This document shows positions 17,339 through 27,757 of a DNA stretch of 64,000 bases, piece by piece. Made by a program: the position numbers and the translations under genes. The notes under the pieces were generated by a model that was not told the DNA's origin, searched no databases, and saw nothing but the letters and a program-made list of their open reading frames with translations. The first letter of the stretch is position 1. Each line of letters begins with the position of its first letter. Where the stretch lies: positions 1,984,001 through 2,048,000 of the forward strand of contig NZ_CP192511.1 in NCBI RefSeq assembly GCF_050613185.1. Reading direction: 5' to 3'. Origin of the DNA: Chelonobacter sp050613185. Lineage in GTDB: Bacteria; Pseudomonadota; Gammaproteobacteria; Enterobacterales; Pasteurellaceae.

Positions 17339-18079
17339 ATGAGTAACACAATGATTGATAAAGTGACTATCCGTGGGATAGATATTTTGGCAGTGAAAGA
17401 TCAAACGGCCTTTTTGGATTTTTTACTGAATGAAAACGGCGTACGGCAGGGCAAATTAATTGCCATCAATGCGGAAAAAATTATCACCGCGGAAAAACAG
17501 CCGGAAATAAAGCAATTGTTGCTCAATGCGGAGTTTAAATATGCCGACGGCATGAGTATCGTCAAATCGATTCAGAAAAAATACCCGCAATACCGCACTT
17601 TGCAACGGGTTGCCGGTTGTGACCTATGGTATGCTTTAATGGAAAAAGCCGGTAAATTAAATACGCTGGTTTTTCTGGTCGGCGGACAGCCGCAGGTCTT
17701 GGCAGAAACCGAACAGAAATTAACCGCACAATGGCAGGTGAATTTGGTTGGTTCACAAGACGGCTATTTTAAAGCTGAACAGCAAGCCGAATTGATTGAA
17801 CGCATCAAAGCCAGCGGGGCGAAAATTATTACCGTTGCAATGGGGTCGCCGAAGCAAGAGCGGTTTATGTTGGCGTGCCAACAGGCATATCCTGAGGCGT
17901 TATATATGGGCGTGGGCGGTACTTATGATGTATTCACCGGGCGAGTAAAACGCGCGCCGTTAATTTGGCAAAAAGCCAATTTAGAGTGGTTGTACCGCTT
18001 ATTAAGCCAGCCAACCCGTTGGCGCAGACAAGTCAATTTATTACAGTATGCCTATTACTATTTTGCCAATAAGCTGTAA
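17339..18079 (+). CDS. wecG: UDP-N-acetyl-D-mannosaminuronic acid transferase
   Basis: WecG (RffM) adds ManNAcA to GlcNAc-PP-undecaprenol, making lipid II of ECA. The product of about 246 residues belongs to the WecB/TagA/CpsF glycosyltransferase family. Visible motifs are 'AINAEKIITAEKQPE', 'ADGMSIVKSIQKKY', 'VAMGSPKQERFM' and 'GVGGTYDVFTGRVKRAP'. I chose the ATG at 17339; an upstream TTG at 17327 overlaps the wzyE stop and is also possible. It is the last gene of the operon, as in E. coli. I see no clear terminator between it and the tRNA promoter. Confidence 0.94.
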   Translation: MSNTMIDKVTIRGIDILAVKDQTAFLDFLLNENGVRQGKLIAINAEKIITAEKQPEIKQLLLNAEFKYADGMSIVKSIQKKYPQYRTLQRVAGCDLWYALMEKAGKLNTLVFLVGGQPQVLAETEQKLTAQWQVNLVGSQDGYFKAEQQAELIERIKASGAKIITVAMGSPKQERFMLACQQAYPEALYMGVGGTYDVFTGRVKRAPLIWQKANLEWLYRLLSQPTRWRRQVNLLQYAYYYFANKL

Positions 18080-18155
18080 AATAACCAGAAAGTTGGCAAA
18101 TAACGAGCAAGTTGCATATTTTAACAGCAAGCGAGAAAAAAAATCAAAAAAGCAC

Positions 18156-18184
18156 TAGACAAGTTATTCAGAAACACTTAATAT
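18156..18184 (+). promoter_or_regulatory. Promoter of the tRNA-Arg/His/Pro cluster, probably also of the rRNA operon
   Basis: A -35 element TAGACA (18156-18161) and a -10 element TAATAT (18179-18184) are separated by exactly 17 bases. A GC-rich discriminator (GCGCCCCGC) follows, typical of stringently controlled stable-RNA promoters. The upstream flank is A-rich, as in an UP element. I saw no comparably good promoter between the tRNA cluster and 16S. Confidence 0.8.
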
Positions 18185-18206
18185 GCGCCCCGCAACGACG
18201 CGATGT

Positions 18207-18283
<77 letters not shown>

Positions 18284-18325
18284 TGCGTTCGCATTTTGAT
18301 TCAGCTAACGCTTGTCAGCAACAAT

Positions 18326-18402
18326 GGTGGCTATAGCTCAGTTGGTAGAGCCCCGGATTGTGATTCCGGTTGTCGTGGGTTCAAGTCCCATTAGCCACCC
18401 CA
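18326..18402 (+). tRNA. hisR: tRNA-His (anticodon GTG)
   Basis: A 77-nt gene including the extra 5' G that is typical of tRNA-His and the encoded CCA. The acceptor GGTGGCTA pairs with TAGCCACC, and the anticodon GTG is at 18360-18362. It lies 42 bases after tRNA-Arg. Confidence 0.97.
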
Positions 18403-18438
18403 ATTTAACTTCTGGTTGGTTTAACAAGAAGTTGCCAT

Positions 18439-18515
18439 CGGCGAGTAGCGCAGCTTGGTAGCGCAACTGGTTTGGGACCAGTGGGTCGTAGGTTCAAATC
18501 CTATCTCGCCGACCA
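18439..18515 (+). tRNA. proM: tRNA-Pro (anticodon TGG)
   Basis: A 77-nt gene with encoded CCA. The acceptor CGGCGAG pairs with CTCGCCG, and the anticodon loop TTTGGGA gives TGG at 18473-18475. It is the last tRNA before the 16S leader. Confidence 0.97.
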
Positions 18516-18751
18516 TTTCACTTTTTTTAAAGTTGAAATGAACCTTATCTCCTTTTCTTAAAAGGAATGAAGGTAAGGCTTTCTGTTCTTTAACAATATA
18601 TCAGACAATCTGTGTGGGCACTTGTGCAAGGCATTGGTAATTTAAAGATTTAAAAAAACTAAAGTCTTAATGAGTGCTGATAGTAAATTCATAATTGAAA
18701 CTTTTGTGGTTTCAATATTATAGTCAGAGATTCGTTGAGCGATTGAACTTG
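18516..18751 (+). promoter_or_regulatory. 16S rRNA leader with boxA antiterminator and RNase III stem
   Basis: The leader holds a hairpin near 18543-18579 (CCTTA/TAAGG with an inner CCTTTT/AAAAGG). It also holds a boxA, TGTTCTTTAACAA, at 18584-18596, matching the rrn antitermination signal bound by NusB/NusE. Bases 18599-18624 (TATCAGACAATCTGTGTG and following) are complementary to 20311-20337 after 16S, forming the expected RNase III stem that releases pre-16S. No strong promoter is seen here. Confidence 0.8.
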
Positions 18752-20290
<1,539 letters not shown>

Positions 20291-20365
20291 TATATGACTG
20301 ATGATTTTGTATAGGTGTTCACACAGATTGTTTGATAGAAAAGAAGACAGACCGTATAGAGAGAT

Positions 20366-20442
<77 letters not shown>

Positions 20443-20471
20443 ATTCTACTTATTCTGCACCGCTTTGAGGG

Positions 20472-20614
20472 TTGCGATACTCATATGCTCGCGCATACTG
20501 CGTTTCTCACCTCAAATCGCTTTTGAATAAGCGAATTGGCTTTTAGCTTCATCATCTTGAATATCTGCGATGCTCATGTGCTGTTCGCACACTGCGCTGC
20601 TTGATTTCAATCTG
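20472..20614 (+). repeat. Two imperfect copies of a hairpin-forming element between the spacer tRNAs
   Basis: Copy one (about 20472-20520, TTGCGATACTCATATGCTCG...) and copy two (about 20565-20614, CTGCGATGCTCATGTGCTGT...) align over roughly 50 bases with few gaps, offset by 93 bases. Each can fold on itself: TATGC/GCATA in the first, GTGC/GCAC in the second, with outer TTGAGG/CCTCAA and TTGAA/TTCAA arms. They enlarge the spacer between tRNA-Ile and tRNA-Ala to 244 bases. A short tandem repeat of TAGGACTAGC follows near 20644-20669. Confidence 0.6.
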
Positions 20615-20686
20615 ATTTTGCTAAAATCCTTGGCTGAAGTTTCTAGGACTAGCAATTAGGACTAGCTAAATACGGGAAAAAAGAAA

Positions 20687-20762
20687 GGGGCTATAGCTCA
20701 GCTGGGAGAGCGCCTGCTTTGCACGCAGGAGGTCAGCGGTTCGATCCCGCTTAGCTCCACCA
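20687..20762 (+). tRNA. alaV: tRNA-Ala (anticodon TGC)
   Basis: A 76-nt gene in the 16S-23S spacer. The acceptor GGGGCTA pairs with TAGCTCC. The anticodon TGC is at 20720-20722 and CCA is encoded. Confidence 0.97.
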
Positions 20763-21183
20763 CGCTTTAACTTGTCACGACGAAGTCATTCATGACTGAA
20801 GTATCGGTGATAAGGGTTTATTGATTAATAGTGAGTTTTCTTAGCCAACGCTTTATGAGGGATTAAAAAACCTAAAGTGCGGTTAAGAGGATTGAGTATT
20901 GGTTGAAAAACCGATTTGTTCTTTAAAAATTTGGACACAAGCTAAAAACTGAAGAGAGCTCAAGCGTTCGAGAGGACGTAAGAGCTGAGTATTCGAAAAT
21001 CGAGCAATCGAGAATCGAATTGGGCTTGTTTGGTGAGAAAAGGCACTGAGCAGGTCAGCGTAGGGAAACTTACGCACGAGTCAATGGAAGACGGCTTTGG
21101 GAATGGAAAGCGGACTGAACGAAACGGGCACGAAAGTGGTTAGTTGAAATGAAAGTGCGGTATAAAAATTCTTGAGGTTGTAT
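20763..21183 (+). other. Long spacer before 23S with second boxA and processing stem
   Basis: There is no gene in these 421 bases. A second boxA-like site, TGTTCTTTAAAAA, lies at 20917-20929. Bases just before the 23S start (TTGTATGGTTAAG) are complementary to those just after its end (CTTAACCATACAA), forming the pre-23S processing stem. Two uptake signals, at 20875-20883 and 21153-21161, lie in this spacer. The stretch near 20950-21030 is rich in short TTCGA/TCGAG motifs of unknown meaning. Confidence 0.75.
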
Positions 21184-22159
21184 GGTTAAGTGACTAAGCG
21201 TGCAGGGTGGATGCCTAGGCAGTCAGAGGCGAAGAAGGACGTGCTAATCTGCGAAAAGCGTGGAGGAGTTGATAAGAAGCGCTATCACTCCACGATATCC
21301 GAATGGGGAAACCCAGTAGATGAAGAATCTACTATTGTTAACTGAATCCATAGGTTAACAAGGCGAACCGGGAGAACTGAAACATCTCAGTACCCCGAGG
21401 AAAAGAAATCAATTGAGATTCCGTAAGTAGCGGCGAGCGAACACGGAGAAGCCGTTAGTGATAGTAAGTGAGTTAGGAGAATGTGTTGGGAAGCACAATC
21501 GCAGAGGGTGATAATCCCGTATCCGAAGGCACAGTTACGGTACTAAGCTAACAGCAAGTAGGGCGGGACACGAGAAATCCTGTTTGAAGATGGGGGGACC
21601 ATCCTCCAAGGCTAAATACTCCTGACTGACCGATAGTGAACCAGTACCGTGAGGGAAAGGCGAAAAGAACCCTGGTGAAGGGAGTGAAATAGAACCTGAA
21701 ACCCTGTACGTACAAGCAGTGGGAGCCTCTTTAATGGGGTGACTGCGTACCTTTTGTATAATGGGTCAGCGACTTATATTGTGTAGCGAGGTTAACCGAA
21801 TAGGGGAGCCGAAGGGAAACCGAGTCTTAACTGGGCGAAGAGTTGCACGATATAGACCCGAAACCCGGTGATCTAGCCATGGGCAGGTTGAAGGTTGGGT
21901 AACACTAACTGGAGGACCGAACCGACTACTGTTGAAAAAGTAGCGGATGACTTGTGGCTGGGGGTGAAAGGCCAATCAAACCGGGAGATAGCTGGTTCTC
22001 CCCGAAATCTATTTAGGTAGAGCCTTAGACGAATACCTTCGGGGGTAGAGCACTGTTTCGGCTAGGGGGTCATCCCGACTTACCAACCCGATGCAAACTG
22101 CGAATACCGAAGAGTAATATCTAGGAGACACACGGCGGGTGCTAACGTTCGTCGTGAAG

Positions 22160-22192
<33 letters not shown>

Positions 22193-22239
22193 AAAGTCTA
22201 TGTTAAGTGGGAAACGAAGTGGGAAGGCTTAGACAGCTA

Positions 22240-22271
<32 letters not shown>

Positions 22272-22352
22272 GAAAGCGTAATAGCTCACTAGTCGAGTCG
22301 GCCTGCGCGGAAGATGTAACGGGGCTAAAACATAGCACCGAAGCTGCGGCAT

Positions 22353-22765
22353 TCAGATGACAGATTTCAGATGTCAGGAGACAGTATGGCAATCAAGTTT
22401 GAAGATTTGAAGGTGTTTCAACGCGCTTATAAAGTGTCGTTGGAAATTCATCAAGCGAGCTTGGATTTTCCTAAGGTAGAGCAATATGCGTTAGGAGACC
22501 AAGTTAGACGGGCAAGCAAAAGCATTTGTGCAAATTTAGCCGAAGGTTTTGCAAGGCAACGTACTAAAGCGGATTTAAATCGATTTCTTAGCATGGCAAT
22601 AGGCAGTGCTGATGAAATGCGAGTTTGGTTAAGATACTGTTATGACTTGAAATATGCAGATGAACAAGATTGGCAAAGATGGCGTAATGAATACGAAGAA
22701 ATTGCGAAGATGTTACAAGGTTTTGGTAAAACACCGAAACCTGACGTCTGAAATCTGTCATCTGA
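22353..22765 (+). other. 23S rRNA intervening sequence (IVS) at helix 45
   Basis: The insert is bounded by a near-perfect 26-bp inverted repeat, 22353-22378 against 22740-22765, with only one G-U pair. This is a classic RNase III substrate. In other bacteria such IVSs are excised without religation, leaving fragmented 23S rRNA. It is large for an IVS because it encodes a protein, whose alternative start and stop codons fall within the stem arms. Confidence 0.92.
22386..22751 (+). CDS. 23S rRNA intervening-sequence protein (four-helix bundle)
   Basis: The 121-residue product matches the 23S IVS / S23 protein family found in Leptospira, Coxiella and some gamma-proteobacteria. Its motifs are 'KFEDLKVFQRAYKVSLEIHQ', 'YALGDQVRRASKSICANLAEG', 'RFLSMAIGSADEMRVWL' and 'DLKYADEQDW'. 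The family forms a small basic helical bundle, probably pentameric, of unknown function. The ATG at 22386 gives the family's usual N-terminus; an in-frame ATG at 22371 lies in the stem. It has no ribosome-binding site of note. Expression from inside rRNA would need protection from rapid excision. Confidence 0.9.
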   Translation: MAIKFEDLKVFQRAYKVSLEIHQASLDFPKVEQYALGDQVRRASKSICANLAEGFARQRTKADLNRFLSMAIGSADEMRVWLRYCYDLKYADEQDWQRWRNEYEEIAKMLQGFGKTPKPDV

Positions 22766-23468
22766 TTGGGTAGGGGAGCGTTGTGTAAGCGGAAGAAGGT
22801 GGCTCGAGAGGGCTGCTGGACGTATCACAAGTGCGAATGCTGACATAAGTAACGATAAAGGGGGTGAAAAACCCCCTCGCCGGAAGACCAAGGGTTCCTG
22901 TCCAACGTTAATCGGGGCAGGGTGAGTCGGCCCCTAAGGCGAGGCTGAAGAGCGTAGTCGATGGGAAACGGGTTAATATTCCCGTACTTGTGATAAGAGC
23001 GATGTGGGGACGGAGCAGGTTAGGTTATCCGGGTGACGGAAGTCCCGGTCCAAGCGTGTAGGATGGATGATTAGGCAAATCCGGTCATTTATATCAGAGG
23101 CGTGACGGGGAGACTCCACGGAGTCGAAGTAACCGATACCACACTTCCAGGAAAAGCCGCTAAGCTTATCTTATCATAAACCGTACTGAAAACCGACACA
23201 GGTGGTCAGGTAGAGAATACTCAGGCGCTTGAGAGAACTCGGGTGAAGGAACTAGGCAAAATAGCACCGTAACTTCGGGAGAAGGTGCGCTGACGGTAAT
23301 TGAAGTCCGTTGCGGATGGAGGTGAAGTCAGTCGAAGTGACCAGCTGGCTGCAACTGTTTATTAAAAACACAGCACTCTGCAAACACGAAAGTGGACGTA
23401 TAGGGTGTGACGCCTGCCCGGTGCTGGAAGGTTAATTGATGATGTGAGAGCATTTGATCGAAGCCCCA

Positions 23469-23554
<86 letters not shown>

Positions 23555-23976
23555 GGCCAGGCTGTCTCCACCCGAGACTCAGTGAAATTGAAATCGCCGT
23601 GAAGATGCGGTGTACCCGCGGCTAGACGGAAAGACCCCGTGAACCTTTACTATAGCTTGACACTGAACATTGAATTTTGATGTGTAGGATAGGTGGGAGA
23701 CAGAGAAGTATTAACGCCAGTTAATACGGAGTCGTTGTTGAAATACCACCCTTTAAGGTTTGATGTTCTAACACAGACTGCGGCACGCGGTCGTGGACAG
23801 TGTCTGGTGGGTAGTTTGACTGGGGCGGTCTCCTCCCAAAGCGTAACGGAGGAGTACGAAGGTTTGCTAATCACGGTCGGACATCGTGAGGTTAGTACAA
23901 TGGTATAAGCAAGCTTGACTGCGAGACGGACATGTCGAGCAGGTGCGAAAGCAGGTCATAGTGATCCGGTGGTTCT

Positions 23977-24032
<56 letters not shown>

Positions 24033-24061
24033 ACCGCCCAAGAGTTCATATCGACGGCGGT

Positions 24062-24104
<43 letters not shown>

Positions 24105-24105
24105 T

Positions 24106-24139
<34 letters not shown>

Positions 24140-24470
24140 TGGTACGCGAGCTGGGTTTAGAACGTCGTGAGACAGTTCGGTCCCTATCTGCCGTGGGCGT
24201 TGGAAAATTGAAAGGGGCTGCTCCTAGTACGAGAGGACCGGAGTGGACGCACCGCTGGTGTTCCCGTTGTTTCGCCAGAAGCATTGCGGGGTAGCTATGT
24301 GCGGGAGAGATAAGTGCTGAAAGCATCTAAGCACGAAACTTGCCTTGAGATGAGTTTTCCCACACTTAGAGTGTGTAAGGGTTGTTTAAGACGAAGACGT
24401 AGATAGGCGGGGTGTGTAAGTGTAGTGATACATTGAGCTAACCCGTACTAATTGCCCGAGAGGCTTAACC

Positions 24471-24687
24471 ATACAACGCTCAAGGGTTTTACCCAAAAGC
24501 CGAGAGAAAGTTGTAAGAAAAGACAAGAGACGAAAGAGCGAAGTCAGAAGCTCGAGTAGGGCTCGAGGAGTTTGAATCAGTAATAGCTTGTGACCGAATA
24601 GGAATAACAGCGAAAGAAACGCTGAAAGAATAAAAAATAGAGAACAAAACAAAGTAAGAAGAAGCAAAAACAATCAAGCCGAATTAT
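24471..24687 (+). other. 23S-5S spacer, no tRNA
   Basis: A purine-rich spacer of about 217 bases. It begins with the 3' arm of the 23S processing stem and includes a CTCGAG-TAGGG-CTCGAG hairpin at 24551-24567. No tRNA gene or convincing reading frame is present. Confidence 0.8.
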
Positions 24688-24803
24688 TCCGGCGGCGATA
24701 GTGCGGTAGCACCACCTGACCCCATGCCGAACTCAGAAGTGAAATGCCGTAACGCCGATGGTAGTGTGGGGTCTCCCCATGTGAGAGTAGGACACCGCCG
24801 GAT
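24688..24803 (+). rRNA. rrf: 5S ribosomal RNA
   Basis: A gene of about 116 nt. The terminal stem TCCGGCGG pairs with CCGCCGGA, and the conserved core CCATGCCGAACTCAGAAGTG is present. It closes the rRNA operon. Confidence 0.96.
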
Positions 24804-24827
24804 ATTATTGAATAGAGAGAACAAAAG

Positions 24828-24855
24828 CCCTTTGCAGTCATGCGAAGGGTTTTTT
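24828..24855 (+). terminator. Terminator of the rRNA operon
   Basis: CCCTTTGC (24828-24835) pairs with GCGAAGGG (24842-24849) across a 6-base loop, followed by six T residues. It lies 25 bases after 5S. Confidence 0.9.
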
Positions 24856-25059
24856 GCGTTTGGGCGGAAAAAGGATTAGGGAGCGTTGGCGGATAGAGTG
24901 CAAGTGCGGTTAGCTTTACTTTTCTGATCATAAATGCATGAGAAAATACGGACAAATATTTTACGAATAATTATAATAGCCAATTATTCTCTGGATTTAA
25001 TTAGTTAGCCGTTATATGGTGGGCAATTAAACTCCATATCGCAAATAAGGGAGGAATTT

Positions 25060-25533
25060 ATGCATTGTCCTTTTTGTTCCACTGAAGATACCAAAGTGAT
25101 TGATTCCCGCTTGGTTGCCGATGGCTATCAAGTGCGGCGGCGGCGAGAGTGTACGCAGTGTCGCGAACGTTTTACCACCTTTGAAACCGCGGAACTGGTG
25201 ACTCCTAAAATTATCAAAAGCAACGGCAACCGCGTACCATTTGACGAAAAAAAACTGCGCTCGGGCATGCAGCGTGCGTTGGAAAAACGCCCGGTTAGTG
25301 CGGATGATATTGAAAAATCAATCAGCCATATTATTCATCAGTTACAAGCCACCGGAGAACGTGAGGTACCGAGCAAATTAGTGGGTACTTTGGTCATGGA
25401 AGAATTAAAACAATTAGATAAAGTTGGCTACATTCGTTTTGCTTCGGTCTATTTAAGTTTTGATGATATTAAACAATTCGGCGATGAAATCGAAAAATTA
25501 ACTGATGAAGCGATTGTGAAAGAGCAGAATTAA
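25060..25533 (+). CDS. nrdR: Transcriptional repressor NrdR
   Basis: NrdR represses ribonucleotide reductase genes when its ATP-cone domain is loaded with dATP. The 157-residue protein has the N-terminal zinc ribbon 'MHCPFCSTEDTKVIDSR...RRRECTQCRERFTTFE' with four cysteines. The ATP-cone follows, including 'VPFDEKKLRSGMQRALEKRPV'. A strong site, GGAGG, precedes the ATG. It is followed after 9 bases by ribD, the conserved nrdR-ribD pairing of gamma-proteobacteria, and likely heads a run of genes through the two-component system. Confidence 0.97.
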   Translation: MHCPFCSTEDTKVIDSRLVADGYQVRRRRECTQCRERFTTFETAELVTPKIIKSNGNRVPFDEKKLRSGMQRALEKRPVSADDIEKSISHIIHQLQATGEREVPSKLVGTLVMEELKQLDKVGYIRFASVYLSFDDIKQFGDEIEKLTDEAIVKEQN

Positions 25534-25542
25534 GGATCAAGA

Positions 25543-26700
25543 ATGACAGTATTTTCAGAACAAGATCGCGGTTTTATGCAACGTGCAGTGGCACTGGCGA
25601 CATTAGGGCGTTGGACGGTTGATCCGAATCCTCGGGTTGGCTGTGTGATTGTGAAAGATGGTCAGATTATCGGCGAAGGTTATCACCAGAAAGCCGGACA
25701 GGGGCATGCGGAAGCCAATGCTTTTCAGCAATGTGAAGTGAATAGGCAAAGTGCGGTCGGCGCAACATTGTATGTCACTTTGGAACCCTGTTCTCATTTT
25801 GGCAGAACACCGCCCTGTTCACATAAAATTATTGAGAATGGTATCAAAAGAGTTGTGGTTGCAATGCGGGATCCGAATCCCCTCGTTGCAGGCAAAGGGA
25901 TCACTTTATTGCAGGAAGCGGGGATTACAGTCGAAGTCGGTTTGTTGGAACAAGAAGCAGAGGAGCTGAATAAAGGCTTCCTAAAAAGAATGAGAACCGG
26001 ACGTCCATTCGTACAATTGAAAATGGCAATGACGATTGACGGTAAAACCGCAACCGCTTCAGGTGAAAGTAAGTGGATCACCGGCGAAGCGGCACGGGCG
26101 GAAGTGCAGGATTACCGGGCTGCGGCGAGTGCGATTTTATCCGCCAGTGGCACGGTGTTGGTTGATGATCCGTTATTAAATGTGCGTTGGCAGCAATTGC
26201 CGCCGACGATTCAAGCCGTGTATCCTGAACAAAAATTACGCCAACCGGTACGGATTATTATGGACTCTAAGCATCGGATTCGTGCTTATCATAAATTATT
26301 CAGTATCGAAAGTGCGGTTTGGTTGGTGGGTAACGCGAACCAGATACGGGATTTGTCATCTTTTCCGGATTTTGTCGAGGCGCTTGAACTGAATTCTTCC
26401 GCTCACCAATTGACCGCTTTGATGGATGAATTAGGCAAGCGTGAAATCAACACGTTATGGATTGAAGCCGGCGCAAATCTGGCAGGTTCGCTAATCAGTG
26501 CCGGCTTAGTCGATGAACTGATTGTGTATATTGCCCCGAAATTACTCGGCGATCAGGCGCGTGGTTTATGCCATTTGCCGGATTTGCACTGTCTTGCTGA
26601 TGCGCCGCAGTGGAAATTGGTTGCCACGGCACGGGTCGGCGAGGACTTTAAAATGGTTTATCGCCCTGATTTGGCCGAAAGCGGAGAGACGGTATGTTAA
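25543..26700 (+). CDS. ribD: Bifunctional riboflavin biosynthesis deaminase/reductase
   Basis: RibD carries out two early riboflavin steps: deamination of the diaminopyrimidine and NADPH-dependent reduction of its ribosyl group. The 385-residue product has an N-terminal cytidine-deaminase-like domain with zinc ligands in 'GHAEANAF' and 'PCSHFGRTPPCS'. The C-terminal RibD reductase domain includes 'QLKMAMTIDGKTATASGESKWITG'. It overlaps degS by 7 bases. No FMN riboswitch is visible upstream, as expected when ribD follows nrdR in an operon. Confidence 0.97.
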   Translation: MTVFSEQDRGFMQRAVALATLGRWTVDPNPRVGCVIVKDGQIIGEGYHQKAGQGHAEANAFQQCEVNRQSAVGATLYVTLEPCSHFGRTPPCSHKIIENGIKRVVVAMRDPNPLVAGKGITLLQEAGITVEVGLLEQEAEELNKGFLKRMRTGRPFVQLKMAMTIDGKTATASGESKWITGEAARAEVQDYRAAASAILSASGTVLVDDPLLNVRWQQLPPTIQAVYPEQKLRQPVRIIMDSKHRIRAYHKLFSIESAVWLVGNANQIRDLSSFPDFVEALELNSSAHQLTALMDELGKREINTLWIEAGANLAGSLISAGLVDELIVYIAPKLLGDQARGLCHLPDLHCLADAPQWKLVATARVGEDFKMVYRPDLAESGETVC

Positions 26701-27752
26701 AAAAAATTCTACAATCCGCGTTAATCGGATTATGTGCCGCCGCATTCGTATTGGCATTAGCCCCGCTATGGCAAGGGAAGAAAACATGGTTTGCGGGTGA
26801 CGATTCATTACAAATCATTTCTTATGCCAGTGCGGTACGCATTGCCGCGCCGGCGGTGGTTAATGTTTATAATCAAGCGCTGCAAGGCACGAATAATCTT
26901 GGTGATAACCATGAATTGCGTGTCAATAATTTGGGTTCCGGCGTGATTATGCGGGCTGACGGCTATATTCTGACTAACCGGCATGTGATTAATAATGCGG
27001 ATCAAATTGTGGTGGCATTGCAAACGGGGCAGCTGTACCAAGCAACTTTAATCGGCTCCGATAGCCTGACCGATTTAGCTGTGTTAAAAATTCAGGCGGA
27101 TAATTTGCCGACGATTCCACAAAATAACAACCGTCGGGTTTATGTCGGCGATGTGGCGTTGGCGATTGGCAATCCTTATAACTTAGGGCAAAGTGTCAGC
27201 CAAGGGATTATCAGCGCACTGGGACGCAGTGCCTTGGGTGAAATCGGGCGGCAAAATTTTATCCAAACCGACGCTTCGATTAATCGCGGCAATTCCGGTG
27301 GCGCACTGATTAATACCGCCGGAGAGCTGATTGGTATCAATACGCTGAGTATCGGCAAAGATAGTGCTGAAATTGCCGAAGGCTTAAGTTTTGCCATTCC
27401 GATTGATATTGCCAATGAGGTGTTGAAAAAAATCATTCAAGACGGACGAGTCATTCGCGGCTATTTCGGGGTAGAAAGCCAAATTTTCTATAATAATGAA
27501 GATCAGCTGGGGCTCAATCAGCGCGGCGTACTGGTGACCGCCGTTGCTGAAAATGGTCCGGCGGCTGAAGCCGGAATCAAACAAGGGGATCTGATTGTTC
27601 AATTTAATGGCAATGCGGTCAATTCGCCGACCGAACTGTTGCAAATTATCGCCGATACCCGCCCGGGAACACGGGTTGAAGTGCAGGTCGAACGGTTAGG
27701 ACAAGTGCTGACCTTACCGGTGACAATCGCCGAATATCCGCAACAAAAGTAA
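26694..27752 (+). CDS. degS: Site-1 protease DegS, envelope stress sensor
   Basis: DegS is a periplasmic, membrane-anchored serine protease. On sensing unassembled outer-membrane proteins through its PDZ domain, it cuts the anti-sigma factor RseA and so activates sigma-E. The 352-residue protein has one N-terminal membrane anchor (about residues 7-24). The trypsin-like domain has His97 ('LTNRHVI'), Asp near 127 ('LTDLAVLK') and Ser201 ('NRGNSGGAL'). A single C-terminal PDZ domain distinguishes it from DegP/DegQ. It overlaps ribD and is followed after 5 bases by a response regulator, so these are probably cotranscribed. Confidence 0.95.
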   Translation: MLKKILQSALIGLCAAAFVLALAPLWQGKKTWFAGDDSLQIISYASAVRIAAPAVVNVYNQALQGTNNLGDNHELRVNNLGSGVIMRADGYILTNRHVINNADQIVVALQTGQLYQATLIGSDSLTDLAVLKIQADNLPTIPQNNNRRVYVGDVALAIGNPYNLGQSVSQGIISALGRSALGEIGRQNFIQTDASINRGNSGGALINTAGELIGINTLSIGKDSAEIAEGLSFAIPIDIANEVLKKIIQDGRVIRGYFGVESQIFYNNEDQLGLNQRGVLVTAVAENGPAAEAGIKQGDLIVQFNGNAVNSPTELLQIIADTRPGTRVEVQVERLGQVLTLPVTIAEYPQQK

Positions 27753-27757
27753 GTATT

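Noticed and set aside
25000..25060. Possible FMN riboswitch upstream of nrdR/ribD
   Set aside because: The region is too short and lacks the conserved RFN-element text.
26694..27752. Alternative call DegP/DegQ for the periplasmic protease
   Set aside because: It has only one PDZ domain and an uncleaved-looking membrane anchor, which fit DegS.
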